DNA from: an uncultured Eubacterium sp.
GTDB taxonomy: Bacteria > Bacillota > Clostridia > Lachnospirales > Lachnospiraceae
Length of the DNA stretch: 64,000 nt
Direction: 5' to 3'
Assembly (NCBI GenBank): GCA_934316845.1
Contig: CAKRDZ010000007.1
Span: 1-64,000, forward strand
Under the pieces are notes generated by a model that was given only the letters and a program-made list of their open reading frames with translations, did no database searches and was not told where the DNA came from. The position numbers and the translations under genes were made by a program. Of the stretch, positions 1 to 6,803 are shown in pieces; position 1 is the first letter of the stretch, and each line of letters starts with the position of its first letter.

Positions 1-130
1 TAAACAGAGCTAAAACTCTCTGGAAGAGGCTAACCGCCTACCGTATATGGTAACACCTTAGATATATTATATCAAACGCATGTTCGAAACACAAGAGAAA
101 GTTGAAAAAAACGGCATAGAAAATATGCTT
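1..130 (-). repeat. Left copy of a 130-base direct repeat carrying a toxin-gene promoter
   Basis: Positions 1-130 recur at 556-685 (period 555) with only a few mismatches. In the right-hand copy this block is the promoter and 5' leader of the small toxin gene at 409-510. The left copy has an equivalent minus-strand promoter: a -35 TTGTGT read from 94 to 89, a 17-base spacer, and a -10 TATAAT read from 71 to 66. It should therefore drive a second toxin gene lying to the left of position 1. That gene is outside the window and is inferred only. Confidence 0.7.
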
Positions 131-142
131 AAACATAATATG

Positions 143-264
143 TTTTTACAGTTTTGGTATATAGAAAAAATAAGTTCCTGCTTTGCTACGAGTGTTCTTC
201 TAAGCGGAAGCGGTCCCGAATGGAAAAGCAGGGGCTTATTTTCCTAAAAATCAAAACCGTAAAA
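143..264. repeat. Palindromic element with about 40-base inverted ends, short form
   Basis: The left arm (143-184) and right arm (225-264) are imperfect inverted copies. Each arm carries a TTTTAC-GTTTTGG-type end and an AATAAG-CCTGCTTT core. The right arm ends in T-rich sequence on both strands, so in RNA it could fold as a long bidirectional terminator. The central 40 bases contain the sequence around AAGCGGAAGCGGTCCCG that recurs twice further right. A longer form of the element lies at 793-1064. It could be a MITE-like element or a structured terminator; no transposase or clear target duplication is seen. Confidence 0.6.
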
Positions 265-290
265 TTTTGTTGAAGATGCAAGTTATTGGA

Positions 291-319
291 TTGACATAAA
301 AGCGGTCAGGTGCTATTAT
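291..319 (+). promoter_or_regulatory. Promoter of the antitoxin RNA
   Basis: A perfect -35 TTGACA (291-296) is followed by 17 bases and a -10 TATTAT (314-319), part of TATTATAATAG. It points right towards the 3' end of the minus-strand toxin gene, as expected for an antisense antitoxin RNA starting near 326. Confidence 0.75.
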
Positions 320-325
320 AATAGT

Positions 326-416
326 TAGAAAGGTGCTACCGATAGACGGTTAGCCTGATAAAAAGATTGGTAAAAAATGACCGCTCAGTTTGTCGGAACT
401 AGGGGCGGTCATTTTT
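326..416 (+). ncRNA. Antisense RNA, putative type I antitoxin
   Basis: A transcript from the promoter at 291-319 would run about 90 nucleotides and end at the terminator hairpin 378-411 followed by TTTTT. It has no useful reading frame. Its 3' part is complementary to the stop codon and 3' end of the toxin mRNA, the arrangement known for type I pairs such as txpA/RatA. Its 5' end (about 331-357) folds as a small stem-loop almost identical in sequence to the stem-loop at the 5' end of the toxin mRNA. Start and end are inferred from promoter and terminator positions. Confidence 0.65.
372..416. terminator. Bidirectional terminator shared by toxin mRNA and antitoxin RNA
   Basis: TGACCGC (378-384) pairs with GCGGTCA (405-411). 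The hairpin is followed by five T on the plus strand and by six T on the minus strand, so it can end both convergent transcripts. It overlaps the toxin stop codon. Confidence 0.8.
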
Positions 417-510
417 GTGTCCTACTATTTCTCGTACCGAAAGAATAGCCAAGACTAAAACAAGTCAAGCATAGGCTGATAACAGCTATGAATCCTTCGA
501 TCGTGAGCAT
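409..510 (-). CDS. Small hydrophobic peptide, putative type I toxin (holin-like / Fst-TxpA type)
   Basis: A 33-residue peptide starts at ATG (510-508) behind a strong GGAGGAGG ribosome binding site (527-520, 9-base spacing). It begins MLTIEGFIAVISL, has one transmembrane segment (about residues 6-25), and a polar, basic tail ending RNSRTQK. This size and layout are typical of the putative holin-like toxins of Firmicutes, which insert in the cell's own membrane. Support comes from its setting: own promoter (649-621), long leader with an anti-Shine-Dalgarno sequence, convergent antisense RNA and a shared terminator. The family call rests on layout, not on a database match. Toxicity is inferred. 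Confidence 0.65.
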   Translation of the reverse strand: MLTIEGFIAVISLCLTCFSLGYSFGTRNSRTQK

Positions 511-555
511 GAGCACGTACCTCCTCCGACGGATTTCCCCAAAGGGATTTCTATG

Positions 556-685
556 TAAACAGAGCTAAAACTCTCTGGAAGAGGCTAACCGCCTACCGTA
601 TATGGTAACACCTTAGATATATTATATCAAACACATGTTCGAAATACAAGAGAAAGTTGAAAAAATCGGCATAGAAAATATGCTT
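556..685 (-). repeat. Right copy of the 130-base direct repeat (toxin promoter and leader)
   Basis: This is the second copy of 1-130. It contains the toxin 5' leader. GGAAGAGG at 577-584 reads CCTCTTCC in the minus-strand mRNA and can pair with the toxin's GGAGGAGG ribosome binding site. The segment 582-614 forms the 5' stem-loop of the mRNA. Confidence 0.8.
621..649 (-). promoter_or_regulatory. Promoter of the toxin mRNA
   Basis: On the minus strand a -35 TTGTAT (649-644), a 17-base spacer and a perfect -10 TATAAT (626-621) point left. The start would be near 613, leaving a leader of about 100 bases before the toxin ATG. Confidence 0.75.
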
Positions 686-778
686 ATGTTCTAACCATCG
701 ACAGAAACGAGAGCTATCTTACGATAAAAATATCGATTTATAACGTTCGATAGCAAGTTTCGTCGCTGGCTAGACCAT
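686..778. repeat. 93-base imperfect hairpin present in only one of the two repeat copies
   Basis: The two direct-repeat copies align up to 130/685 and resume at 131/779, so exactly 686-778 is extra in the right copy. The extra segment is one long imperfect palindrome. Its 5' half contains CTAACC, CGAC, GAAAC, CTATC and ACG in order, and its 3' half their partners CGT, GATAG, GTTTC, GTCG, GG and TAGA. It begins ATGTTCTA and ends TAGACCAT. It looks like an inserted or excised small foldback element. No coding potential is seen. Confidence 0.6.
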
Positions 779-792
779 AAACATATACTATA

Positions 793-1064
793 TTTTTACA
801 GTTTTGGTATATAGAAAAAATAAGTCCCTGCTTTGCTATGAGGGATTTAGAACACCGTCGGTACATAGAGGGCGTAGTTTGCCCTCATGTACCGCTACGA
901 GTGTTCTCTAAGCGGAAGCGGTCCCGAATGGAAAAGCAGGGGCTTATTTTTCTAAAAGTAAAACTGCAAAAATGCCCTCATGTACCGCTACGAGTGTTCT
1001 CTAAGCGGAAGCGGTCCCGAATGGAAAAGCAGGGACTTATTTTTCTAAAACCAAAACCGTAAAA
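793..1064. repeat. Palindromic element with about 40-base inverted ends, expanded form
   Basis: The left arm 793-834 and right arm 1026-1064 pair well, including a perfect GTCCCTGCTTT/AAAGCAGGGAC match. It occupies the same place relative to the direct repeat as the short form at 143-264. The interior holds a second nested hairpin (850-906: GAACAC/GTGTTC, CGGTACAT/ATGTACCG, GAGGGC/GCCCTC) and a 78-base tandem duplication. An open frame crosses it, but its protein only mirrors the repeats. Confidence 0.6.
880..1050. repeat. 78-base tandem duplication inside the palindromic element
   Basis: Positions 880-957 recur at 973-1050 (period 93), both containing GCCCTCATGTACCGCTACGA, the AAGCGGAAGCGG stretch and the right arm. 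Only the outer right arm (1026 onward) matches the left arm perfectly, which suggests the inner copy (919-957) arose by duplication and then drifted. Confidence 0.75.
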
Positions 1065-1091
1065 TTTTATTAAAGATGTAAAGAAAAACTC

Positions 1092-1120
1092 TTGACATCC
1101 ACTGCCAAATACGTTATACT
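1092..1120 (+). promoter_or_regulatory. Promoter of the ylxM-ffh-rpsP operon
   Basis: TTGACA (1092-1097), 17-base spacer, TATACT (1115-1120). It lies just past the last repeat element, and the bases leading into it are similar to those before the antitoxin promoter at 291, so the duplication that made the repeats reaches to this promoter. Confidence 0.8.
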
Positions 1121-1177
1121 CTGTAAAGGAAATTACTTAACAGGGTGATTTCGTAAAAGCAGGCAGGAGATGAGAAT

Positions 1178-1534
1178 ATGACAAAGACCAGTGTAAATGA
1201 TTTGGATGAGATTGTGCGTTTGTCTTATTTGTACGATTTTTATGGTCCCCTGCTCAAAGAAAAACAGCGGCAGATTTTTGAAAATTATGTGCTGGATGAC
1301 TATTCCCTGAGTGAGATCGCCGGTGAATACGGCATGACGAGACAGGGGGTTCACGATATTGTAAAGCGAAGCAGTGAAAAATTGGAAGAATATGAATCAA
1401 AATTGAAATTATATAGAAGATTCCGGGGCGCCAGAGAGCGGCTGGAAAAAGTAGAAGAGCTGGTCAGAGGCGAAGATTTGCAGAATGCAGAAAAAATTCG
1501 GTCTTTGACACACGAAGTATATGAGATGTTATAA
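1178..1534 (+). CDS. ylxM: YlxM/p13 family helix-turn-helix protein
   Basis: This 118-residue protein is the accessory protein usually encoded just before ffh in Firmicutes. The N-terminal half looks like region 4 of a sigma factor: LSEIAGEYGMTRQGVHDIVKR (about residues 45-65) is a typical helix-turn-helix. The C-terminal half is a charged helical stretch. In streptococci YlxM stimulates the signal recognition particle GTPases; a role in DNA binding is not established. It is 26 bases upstream of ffh in the same operon. Start: ATG behind CAGGAGATG. Confidence 0.9.
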   Translation: MTKTSVNDLDEIVRLSYLYDFYGPLLKEKQRQIFENYVLDDYSLSEIAGEYGMTRQGVHDIVKRSSEKLEEYESKLKLYRRFRGARERLEKVEELVRGEDLQNAEKIRSLTHEVYEML

Positions 1535-1560
1535 GGAAAAATTGACAGGAGGTGACCGGA

Positions 1561-2907
1561 GTGGCATTTGACAGCCTGAGTGAAAAATTACAAAATGTTT
1601 TTAAGGGATTACGAAGCAAAGGACGGCTTACGGAAGCCGATGTTAAGACGGCATTAAAAGAAGTTAAGATGGCTTTGTTAGAAGCCGATGTCAATTTTAA
1701 AGTAGTAAAGAATTTTGTGAAGGCAGTACAGGAAAAAGCAACCGGTGAGGATGTGTTAAACAGCCTGACACCGGGGCAGACCGTTATCAAATATGTAAAT
1801 GAAGAACTGGTTTCCATGATGGGAGGCACGACGACAGAGATTTCCCTGCTTCCCGGCAATGAAATTACCGTCATTATGATGTGTGGTCTTCAGGGAGCCG
1901 GTAAAACGACGACGGTTGCCAAACTCGCTGCCAAGTTTAAGGAAAAAGGGAAAAAGCCGTTATTGGCGGCCTGTGACATTTACCGCCCGGCAGCGATCGA
2001 ACAGCTGCAGACCAACGGAGAAAAAGTAGGTGTGCCGGTGTTTTCGATGGGAACCGGACATAATCCGGTGGATATTGCCAAGGCGGCGGTAGAACATGCG
2101 AAAGCAAATCAGTACAACCTTGTATTTTTAGATACAGCCGGTCGTCTTCATATTGATGAAGAACTGATGAATGAGTTGAAAAATATCAAGGCAGAGGTGG
2201 ATGTCCACCAGACAATCTTGACAGTAGACTCCATGACCGGTCAGGATGCGGTCAATGTAGCTTCAACATTTGATGAGGCATTGAATATAGATGGTGTCAT
2301 TTTAACCAAATTAGATGGTGACACTCGTGGTGGTGCGGCGCTTTCCATCCGCGCAGTCACGGGAAAACCGATTTTCTATGTCGGTATGGGAGAAAAACTT
2401 TCGGATCTGGAACAGTTTTATCCGGATCGTATGGCATCCCGTATTCTCGGCATGGGCGATGTCATGACATTGATCGAGAAAGCAGAAGCCCAGATTGATG
2501 AACAAAAAGCGGCAGAACTCGGAAAGAAATTCAAAAACAATGAACTGGATTTCAATGATTTCTTGGAGCAGATGCAGCAAATGAAGAAAATGGGCGGTCT
2601 TACAAGCATTTTGAGCATGCTTCCGGGCATGGGACTGCCGGCAGATCTCGACATTGACGATGATGCGCTGAAGGGAACAGAAGCCATTATCTACTCGATG
2701 ACAAAAGAAGAGAGAACCAAGCCTTCCATCATCAATCCATCGCGCAAACGCCGTATTGCGGCAGGTGCCGGTGTGGATATCAGCGAAGTAAACCGGCTGA
2801 TCAAACAGTTTGAACAGAGCAAAAAGATGATGAAGCAGATGTCCGGTATGATGTCAGGCAAGAAGATGAAACGCGGAAAATTCAAATTTCCGTTTGGTGG
2901 AATGTGA
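1561..2907 (+). CDS. ffh: Signal recognition particle protein Ffh
   Basis: Ffh binds the SRP RNA and the signal sequences of nascent membrane proteins, and delivers ribosomes to FtsY by paired GTP hydrolysis. The 448-residue protein has an N domain (residues 1-95), a G domain with P-loop GLQGAGKTT (about 109), DTAGRL and TKLDGDTRGG, and a methionine-rich M domain from about 300 ending MKQMSGMMSGKKMKRG. The chosen GTG at 1561 gives the family N-terminus MAFDSLSEKLQ and lies 7 bases after AGGAGGTG. A GTG at 1552 in the same frame lies inside that ribosome binding site and is less likely. Confidence 0.96.
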   Translation: MAFDSLSEKLQNVFKGLRSKGRLTEADVKTALKEVKMALLEADVNFKVVKNFVKAVQEKATGEDVLNSLTPGQTVIKYVNEELVSMMGGTTTEISLLPGNEITVIMMCGLQGAGKTTTVAKLAAKFKEKGKKPLLAACDIYRPAAIEQLQTNGEKVGVPVFSMGTGHNPVDIAKAAVEHAKANQYNLVFLDTAGRLHIDEELMNELKNIKAEVDVHQTILTVDSMTGQDAVNVASTFDEALNIDGVILTKLDGDTRGGAALSIRAVTGKPIFYVGMGEKLSDLEQFYPDRMASRILGMGDVMTLIEKAEAQIDEQKAAELGKKFKNNELDFNDFLEQMQQMKKMGGLTSILSMLPGMGLPADLDIDDDALKGTEAIIYSMTKEERTKPSIINPSRKRRIAAGAGVDISEVNRLIKQFEQSKKMMKQMSGMMSGKKMKRGKFKFPFGGM

Positions 2908-2966
2908 TTCAAATAGTTGTTATACTTTTTGAATAGATGAAATTACGTTAAAGGAGGTGAAACGAC

Positions 2967-3209
2967 GTGGTAAAGATCAGATTGAAAAGATTAGGTCAGA
3001 AAAAGGCTCCATTTTATAGAATTGTAGTAGCTGATGAGAGATCTCCTAGAAATGGTAGAAACATCGACGAGATCGGTACTTACGACCCAAATCAGGAACC
3101 TGCTGTAGTAAAAGTTGACGAAGAGGCAGCTAAGAAGTGGATTGCCAATGGTGCAAAACCAACCGATACAGTAGCTCGTTTGTTCAAAGAGGCAGGTATT
3201 GTAAAATAA
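2967..3209 (+). CDS. rpsP: 30S ribosomal protein S16
   Basis: 80 residues with the S16 signature MVKIRLKRLGQKKAPFYRIV and the conserved DERSPRNGR loop. S16 is an assembly protein of the 30S body that binds 16S rRNA. It starts at GTG after AAGGAGGTG. Full length for the family. It follows ffh by 59 bases and is followed by khpA, the common Firmicute order. Confidence 0.97.
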   Translation: MVKIRLKRLGQKKAPFYRIVVADERSPRNGRNIDEIGTYDPNQEPAVVKVDEEAAKKWIANGAKPTDTVARLFKEAGIVK

Positions 3210-3234
3210 TGCGGTCCTAAGGGAGGTTAGCAGT

Positions 3235-3462
3235 ATGAAAGAATTAGTTGAAATGATTGCTAGTGCATTAGTAGACAATCCGGACGAAGTTGTCGTAACT
3301 GAGACAGAGACAGAAAACGAGATTGTGTTGAAGTTGAGCGTGGCTCCTGCCGATATGGGCAAAGTCATTGGAAAACAAGGTAAGATTGCGAAAGCAATCC
3401 GAACTGTAGTACGTGCTTCGGCTTCAAAGAGTGACAAAAAAATACTGGTAGACATTCAGTAA
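3235..3462 (+). CDS. khpA: KH-domain RNA-binding protein KhpA (YlqC)
   Basis: 75 residues forming a single KH domain with the RNA-binding loop GKVIGKQGKIAKAIR (GxxG at about residues 44-47). KhpA works with KhpB/Jag as a small-RNA chaperone and affects cell elongation in streptococci. It is the last gene before a strong terminator at 3475-3517. Confidence 0.93.
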   Translation: MKELVEMIASALVDNPDEVVVTETETENEIVLKLSVAPADMGKVIGKQGKIAKAIRTVVRASASKSDKKILVDIQ

Positions 3463-3474
3463 TGACATGTGATA

Positions 3475-3517
3475 TGTGCCTGCGACAGTGCCAAAAGGTA
3501 TCGCAGGCACATTTTTT
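3475..3517 (+). terminator. Rho-independent terminator after khpA
   Basis: TGTGCCTGCGA (3475-3485) pairs perfectly with TCGCAGGCACA (3501-3511), then TTTTTT. It separates ffh-rpsP-khpA from rimM-trmD. I found no clear promoter for rimM in the 84 bases after it, so it may be a partial stop. Confidence 0.88.
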
Positions 3518-3601
3518 ACCAAAGGCAGCCTTTCAGGGAGAATGTGCAGAACACGGTAGTTCCGGACCGGCTGTCGGATTATTTAGAAAAGGAGAAAGAC
3601 G

Positions 3602-4123
3602 ATGGAGCAGCTTTTACGCGTAGGAGTCATTACGACAACGCATGGGATCCGGGGAGAAGTTAAGGTGTTTCCGACGACAGACGATATTCACCGCTTTGAC
3701 GATCTGGAAGAAGTGATCCTGCAAAACAAAAAAGAGCAGCTTACCCTGCATATTGAACATGTAAAATATTTCAAGAACATTGTGATTGTAAAATTTAAAG
3801 AATACAATAATATTAATGACGTTGAAATGTTCCGAAAATGCGATCTTCTCGTGACAAGAGAGCATGCGGTGCCATTGGAAGAAGGAGAATATTTTATCTG
3901 CGATGTGATTGGAGCGAAGGTTATTAATGAAGAAGACGGCAGTGTGATCGGAACGGTAAAAGAGGTTTTGGAGACAGGAGCCAACAATGTCTTTCAGATA
4001 GAGACGGCCGATGGAAAAGAACTGCTTTTCCCATCCATTCCCGAATGTATAAAAAAAGTGGACGTCGAAAAGGGAGAAGTAACGGCGCATATCATGCCGG
4101 GCCTTTTAGATCTTGCAAAGTAA
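3602..4123 (+). CDS. rimM: Ribosome maturation factor RimM
   Basis: 173 residues, normal for RimM, which helps mature the 30S head and binds S19. The N-terminal beta-barrel begins LLRVGVITTTHGIRGEVKV; the C-terminal PRC-barrel ends with VEKGEVTAHIMPGLLDL. The start ATG follows AAGGAG by 6 bases. trmD follows 21 bases downstream. Confidence 0.95.
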   Translation: MEQLLRVGVITTTHGIRGEVKVFPTTDDIHRFDDLEEVILQNKKEQLTLHIEHVKYFKNIVIVKFKEYNNINDVEMFRKCDLLVTREHAVPLEEGEYFICDVIGAKVINEEDGSVIGTVKEVLETGANNVFQIETADGKELLFPSIPECIKKVDVEKGEVTAHIMPGLLDLAK

Positions 4124-4144
4124 AGAGAAAATGAGGAAATAACG

Positions 4145-4846
4145 ATGCATTTTTATATTATGACTTTGTTTCCGGAAATGTTTCCGGGAATTATGGATGC
4201 CAGTATACTGGGACGTGCCAAAGCGCAGGGGTTTCTTGACTGGGAGGCAGTCAACATCCGCGACTATACATTGGACAAGCATATGAAGGTGGATGATTAT
4301 CCGTATGGCGGAGGAGCGGGTATGGTTATGCAGGCAGAGCCGATTTACCGCTGCTATGAGGCGCTTTTGCAGAAAATGAAACCGGAGCCGGAGAAAAAGC
4401 GTGTGATCTATGTGACGCCGCAGGGACATGTTTTTGACCAGAAAATGGCAGAAGATTTAGCCAAAGAAGAAGAACTGGTCTTTTTGTGTGGACATTACGA
4501 AGGCGTGGATGAACGTGTACTGGAAGAAATTGTCACGGATTATGTTTCCATCGGAGATTATGTACTTACCGGAGGAGAATTGCCGGCAATGGTTATGATG
4601 GATACGATTTCCAGACTCGTACCGGGAGTGCTTCATAACAAAGATTCTGCGGAGACGGAGAGTTTCGCGGATGGACTTTTAGAATATCCACAATATACCA
4701 GACCCGAAGAATATCATGGAAAAAAAGTGCCGGAAGTACTGCTTTCCGGTCACCATAAAAACATCGATGCCTGGAGGCTGGAACGGTCATTGGAACGTAC
4801 AAAAGAGTTCCGGCCGGACTTATACGATGAATATTTGCGAAGATAA
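4145..4846 (+). CDS. trmD: tRNA (guanine37-N1)-methyltransferase TrmD
   Basis: TrmD makes m1G37 next to the anticodon with S-adenosylmethionine, which prevents +1 frameshifting. The 233-residue protein has the knotted SPOUT fold signatures YGGGAGMVM, LCGHYEGVDERV and SIGDYVLTGGELPA. Length is normal. In many Firmicutes rplS follows directly; here hisB follows, so the usual ribosomal operon has been split or rearranged. Confidence 0.96.
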   Translation: MHFYIMTLFPEMFPGIMDASILGRAKAQGFLDWEAVNIRDYTLDKHMKVDDYPYGGGAGMVMQAEPIYRCYEALLQKMKPEPEKKRVIYVTPQGHVFDQKMAEDLAKEEELVFLCGHYEGVDERVLEEIVTDYVSIGDYVLTGGELPAMVMMDTISRLVPGVLHNKDSAETESFADGLLEYPQYTRPEEYHGKKVPEVLLSGHHKNIDAWRLERSLERTKEFRPDLYDEYLRR

Positions 4847-4869
4847 AAGAGAAAGTTTATGACTTTCTC

Positions 4870-4898
4870 TTGCATTATATATAAAAAAATGATAAAAT
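4870..4898 (+). promoter_or_regulatory. Candidate promoter of hisB
   Basis: TTGCAT (4870-4875), 17-base spacer, TAAAAT (4893-4898). A short hairpin (AGAGAAAGT/ACTTTCTCT, about 4848-4870) sits just upstream but lacks a proper T tract, so termination after trmD is uncertain. Confidence 0.55.
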
Positions 4899-4947
4899 AA
4901 ATTAGAATATTTAGACATACTTTATAATTTGCAAGGAGGACATCACT

Positions 4948-5535
4948 GTGGGAAGACGTGCATGCTGCAAACGTGAGACAAAAGAAACACAGATCGAGAT
5001 CACATTGGACATCGATGGAACCGGGAAATACAATGTTCATACGGGAATTGGTTTTTTTGATCATATGCTGGAAGGATTCTCCAGACATGGTCTGTTTGAT
5101 CTGGACATTCAGGTTCATGGAGATATCGAGGTAGATGCACATCATACAGTGGAAGATACCGGAATTGTGCTTGGTCAGGCATTTAAAGAAGCATTGGGAA
5201 ACAAAGAGGGAATTGCCCGGTTCGGATATTTTATCCTGCCAATGGATGATGCCCTTGTTCTGGCATCTTTAGATATATCCGGACGGATGTATTTTGATTT
5301 TGATGCGGAACTTCCGGCAGAACGGCTTGGGACGATGGAAACCGAGACGGTGAGAGAGTTCTTTATGGGATTTGCTTCCGGGCTGGGAATGAATTTACAT
5401 ATTCGCCAGATGGCAGGAATGAATACGCATCATATAGTGGAAGCCATGTTTAAGGCGGTCGCGAAAGCCATGGATCAGGCAGTTCGTGTGGACGAGCGCA
5501 TTCAGGGGGTTTTGTCTACGAAAGGAACACTGTAA
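4948..5535 (+). CDS. hisB: Imidazoleglycerol-phosphate dehydratase
   Basis: HisB catalyses dehydration of imidazole-glycerol phosphate to imidazole-acetol phosphate in histidine synthesis. The 195-residue, dehydratase-only form shows the metal-binding motifs GIGFFDHML, DAHHTVEDTG, PMDDALV and NTHHIVEA. It starts at GTG 11 bases after AAGGAGG. The phosphatase half found in enteric bacteria is absent, normal for this group. The next gene, hisIE, begins 13 bases later. Confidence 0.96.
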   Translation: MGRRACCKRETKETQIEITLDIDGTGKYNVHTGIGFFDHMLEGFSRHGLFDLDIQVHGDIEVDAHHTVEDTGIVLGQAFKEALGNKEGIARFGYFILPMDDALVLASLDISGRMYFDFDAELPAERLGTMETETVREFFMGFASGLGMNLHIRQMAGMNTHHIVEAMFKAVAKAMDQAVRVDERIQGVLSTKGTL

Positions 5536-5548
5536 AGGAGGGGTACCT

Positions 5549-6790
5549 ATGAGTTACAAAAAAATAATTCCTTATATCAATGGTGAAAATGAGCTTGCCG
5601 CCAATGTAGTCATGCAGGCAGAGCAGTATTGCTTTGCTGGTGCGGATGCGTTGTTTTTATATAATTATTCCAAAATTGAAGCAGAGCGGGAAGAATTTCT
5701 GGCGACATTAAAAGAAGTGGCAGAAAAAATAGACATTCCGTTTATGGCAGGAATGTATATGGAGCGCTTTGAAGATGCGAAGAAAGTGTTTTATACCGGA
5801 GCAGAAAAAATCGTGGTAAAGTATGAACTGGTGAAAGACGAGAGTCTTTTAAAAGAGATGATTGCCCGGTTCGGTTCCGATAAAATCCTTGTGGAAGTTG
5901 ATGCGGATATTGATTTTGATAAGATTCCGTTTCATGTAGATACGCTTTTGGTTAAGCATGTAGACATTGATGCACAATTTGAACGGAAAATGGCACGCGC
6001 GGGAAAACGTATTATTGTTCGTGACAGCCTGCTTCGCAACGATCTTGAAAATTTACTGAAGTTGGAAAAAGTAGAAGGGGTATCAACAAATTATTATTTA
6101 GGAAAAGAGTTATTTAAGATAAAGAAAAATATGAAAGAAGCAGGGATCAACGTAAATACGTTTGAATCTGCGATTGACTTTTCTGAATTTAAACTGGACG
6201 ATCATGGATTGATCCCGTGTATTGCCCAAGATTACAAAACCGGAGAAGTGCTGATGCTTGCTTATATGAATGAGCAGTCGTTTGCGGCAACTTGTGCGAC
6301 AGGCCGTATGACCTATTTCAGCAGAAGCCGTCAGGAGTTATGGTGCAAAGGAGATACTTCCGGACATTATCAGTATGTCAAAGAACTCCGCCTGGACTGC
6401 GATCATGATACCATACTAGCGAAAGTGCATCAGATAGGAGCAGCTTGTCATACGGGAGCGCGCAGTTGTTTCTTTAATGAATTGGCAAAAAAGGAATACA
6501 ATTCGAGCAATCCGTTAATGATATTAAATGATGTTTTTGAAACGATCGCAGATCGGAAAAAACATCCAAAAGAAGGATCTTATACCAATTATCTGTTTGA
6601 TAAAGGAATTGATAAGATATTAAAAAAATGCGGAGAAGAAGCGACAGAAATTGTGATCGCGGCGAAAAATCCGGATTCCGAAGAATTAAAATATGAAATT
6701 TCCGACTTTTTATATCATATGATGGTTTTAATGGCCCAGTGCGGATTGGATTGGGATGATGTGATCAAAGAGTTGGCAAATAGGCACTAG
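5549..6790 (+). CDS. hisIE: Phosphoribosyl-AMP cyclohydrolase / phosphoribosyl-ATP pyrophosphatase with an N-terminal HisF-like domain
   Basis: 413 residues, about twice the usual HisIE. Residues 1-205 read as a HisA/HisF-type barrel remnant (IIPYINGENE at the place of HisF's IIPCLDVKDG; then IPFMAGMYMERFEDAKKVF and GSDKILVEVDADIDF). HisI spans about 214-315 (TGRMTYFSRSRQELW, CDHDTILAKVHQIGAACHTG with the metal-binding residues). HisE spans about 320-413 (KKCGEEATEIVIAAKN). The catalytic Asp of HisF strand 1 is replaced by Asn, so the barrel part is probably not a cyclase. The start ATG follows AAAGGAGGGG; an upstream in-frame extension overlaps hisB and is rejected. Confidence 0.9.
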   Translation: MSYKKIIPYINGENELAANVVMQAEQYCFAGADALFLYNYSKIEAEREEFLATLKEVAEKIDIPFMAGMYMERFEDAKKVFYTGAEKIVVKYELVKDESLLKEMIARFGSDKILVEVDADIDFDKIPFHVDTLLVKHVDIDAQFERKMARAGKRIIVRDSLLRNDLENLLKLEKVEGVSTNYYLGKELFKIKKNMKEAGINVNTFESAIDFSEFKLDDHGLIPCIAQDYKTGEVLMLAYMNEQSFAATCATGRMTYFSRSRQELWCKGDTSGHYQYVKELRLDCDHDTILAKVHQIGAACHTGARSCFFNELAKKEYNSSNPLMILNDVFETIADRKKHPKEGSYTNYLFDKGIDKILKKCGEEATEIVIAAKNPDSEELKYEISDFLYHMMVLMAQCGLDWDDVIKELANRH

Positions 6791-6803
6791 GAGGCGTATT
6801 GCT

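Noticed and set aside
838..1062. Open frame of 74 codons on the plus strand
   Set aside because: It runs wholly through the duplicated palindromic element, its protein simply repeats the DNA repeat, and there is no ribosome binding site.
1..1064. CRISPR array
   Set aside because: The repeats are long, few, unevenly spaced and palindromic in nested fashion; there are no unique spacers of equal length and no cas genes.
4848..4872. Terminator after trmD
   Set aside because: The hairpin GAGAAAGT/ACTTTCTC is followed by TGCATTATAT rather than a T run, and its 3' end overlaps the likely hisB -35 box.
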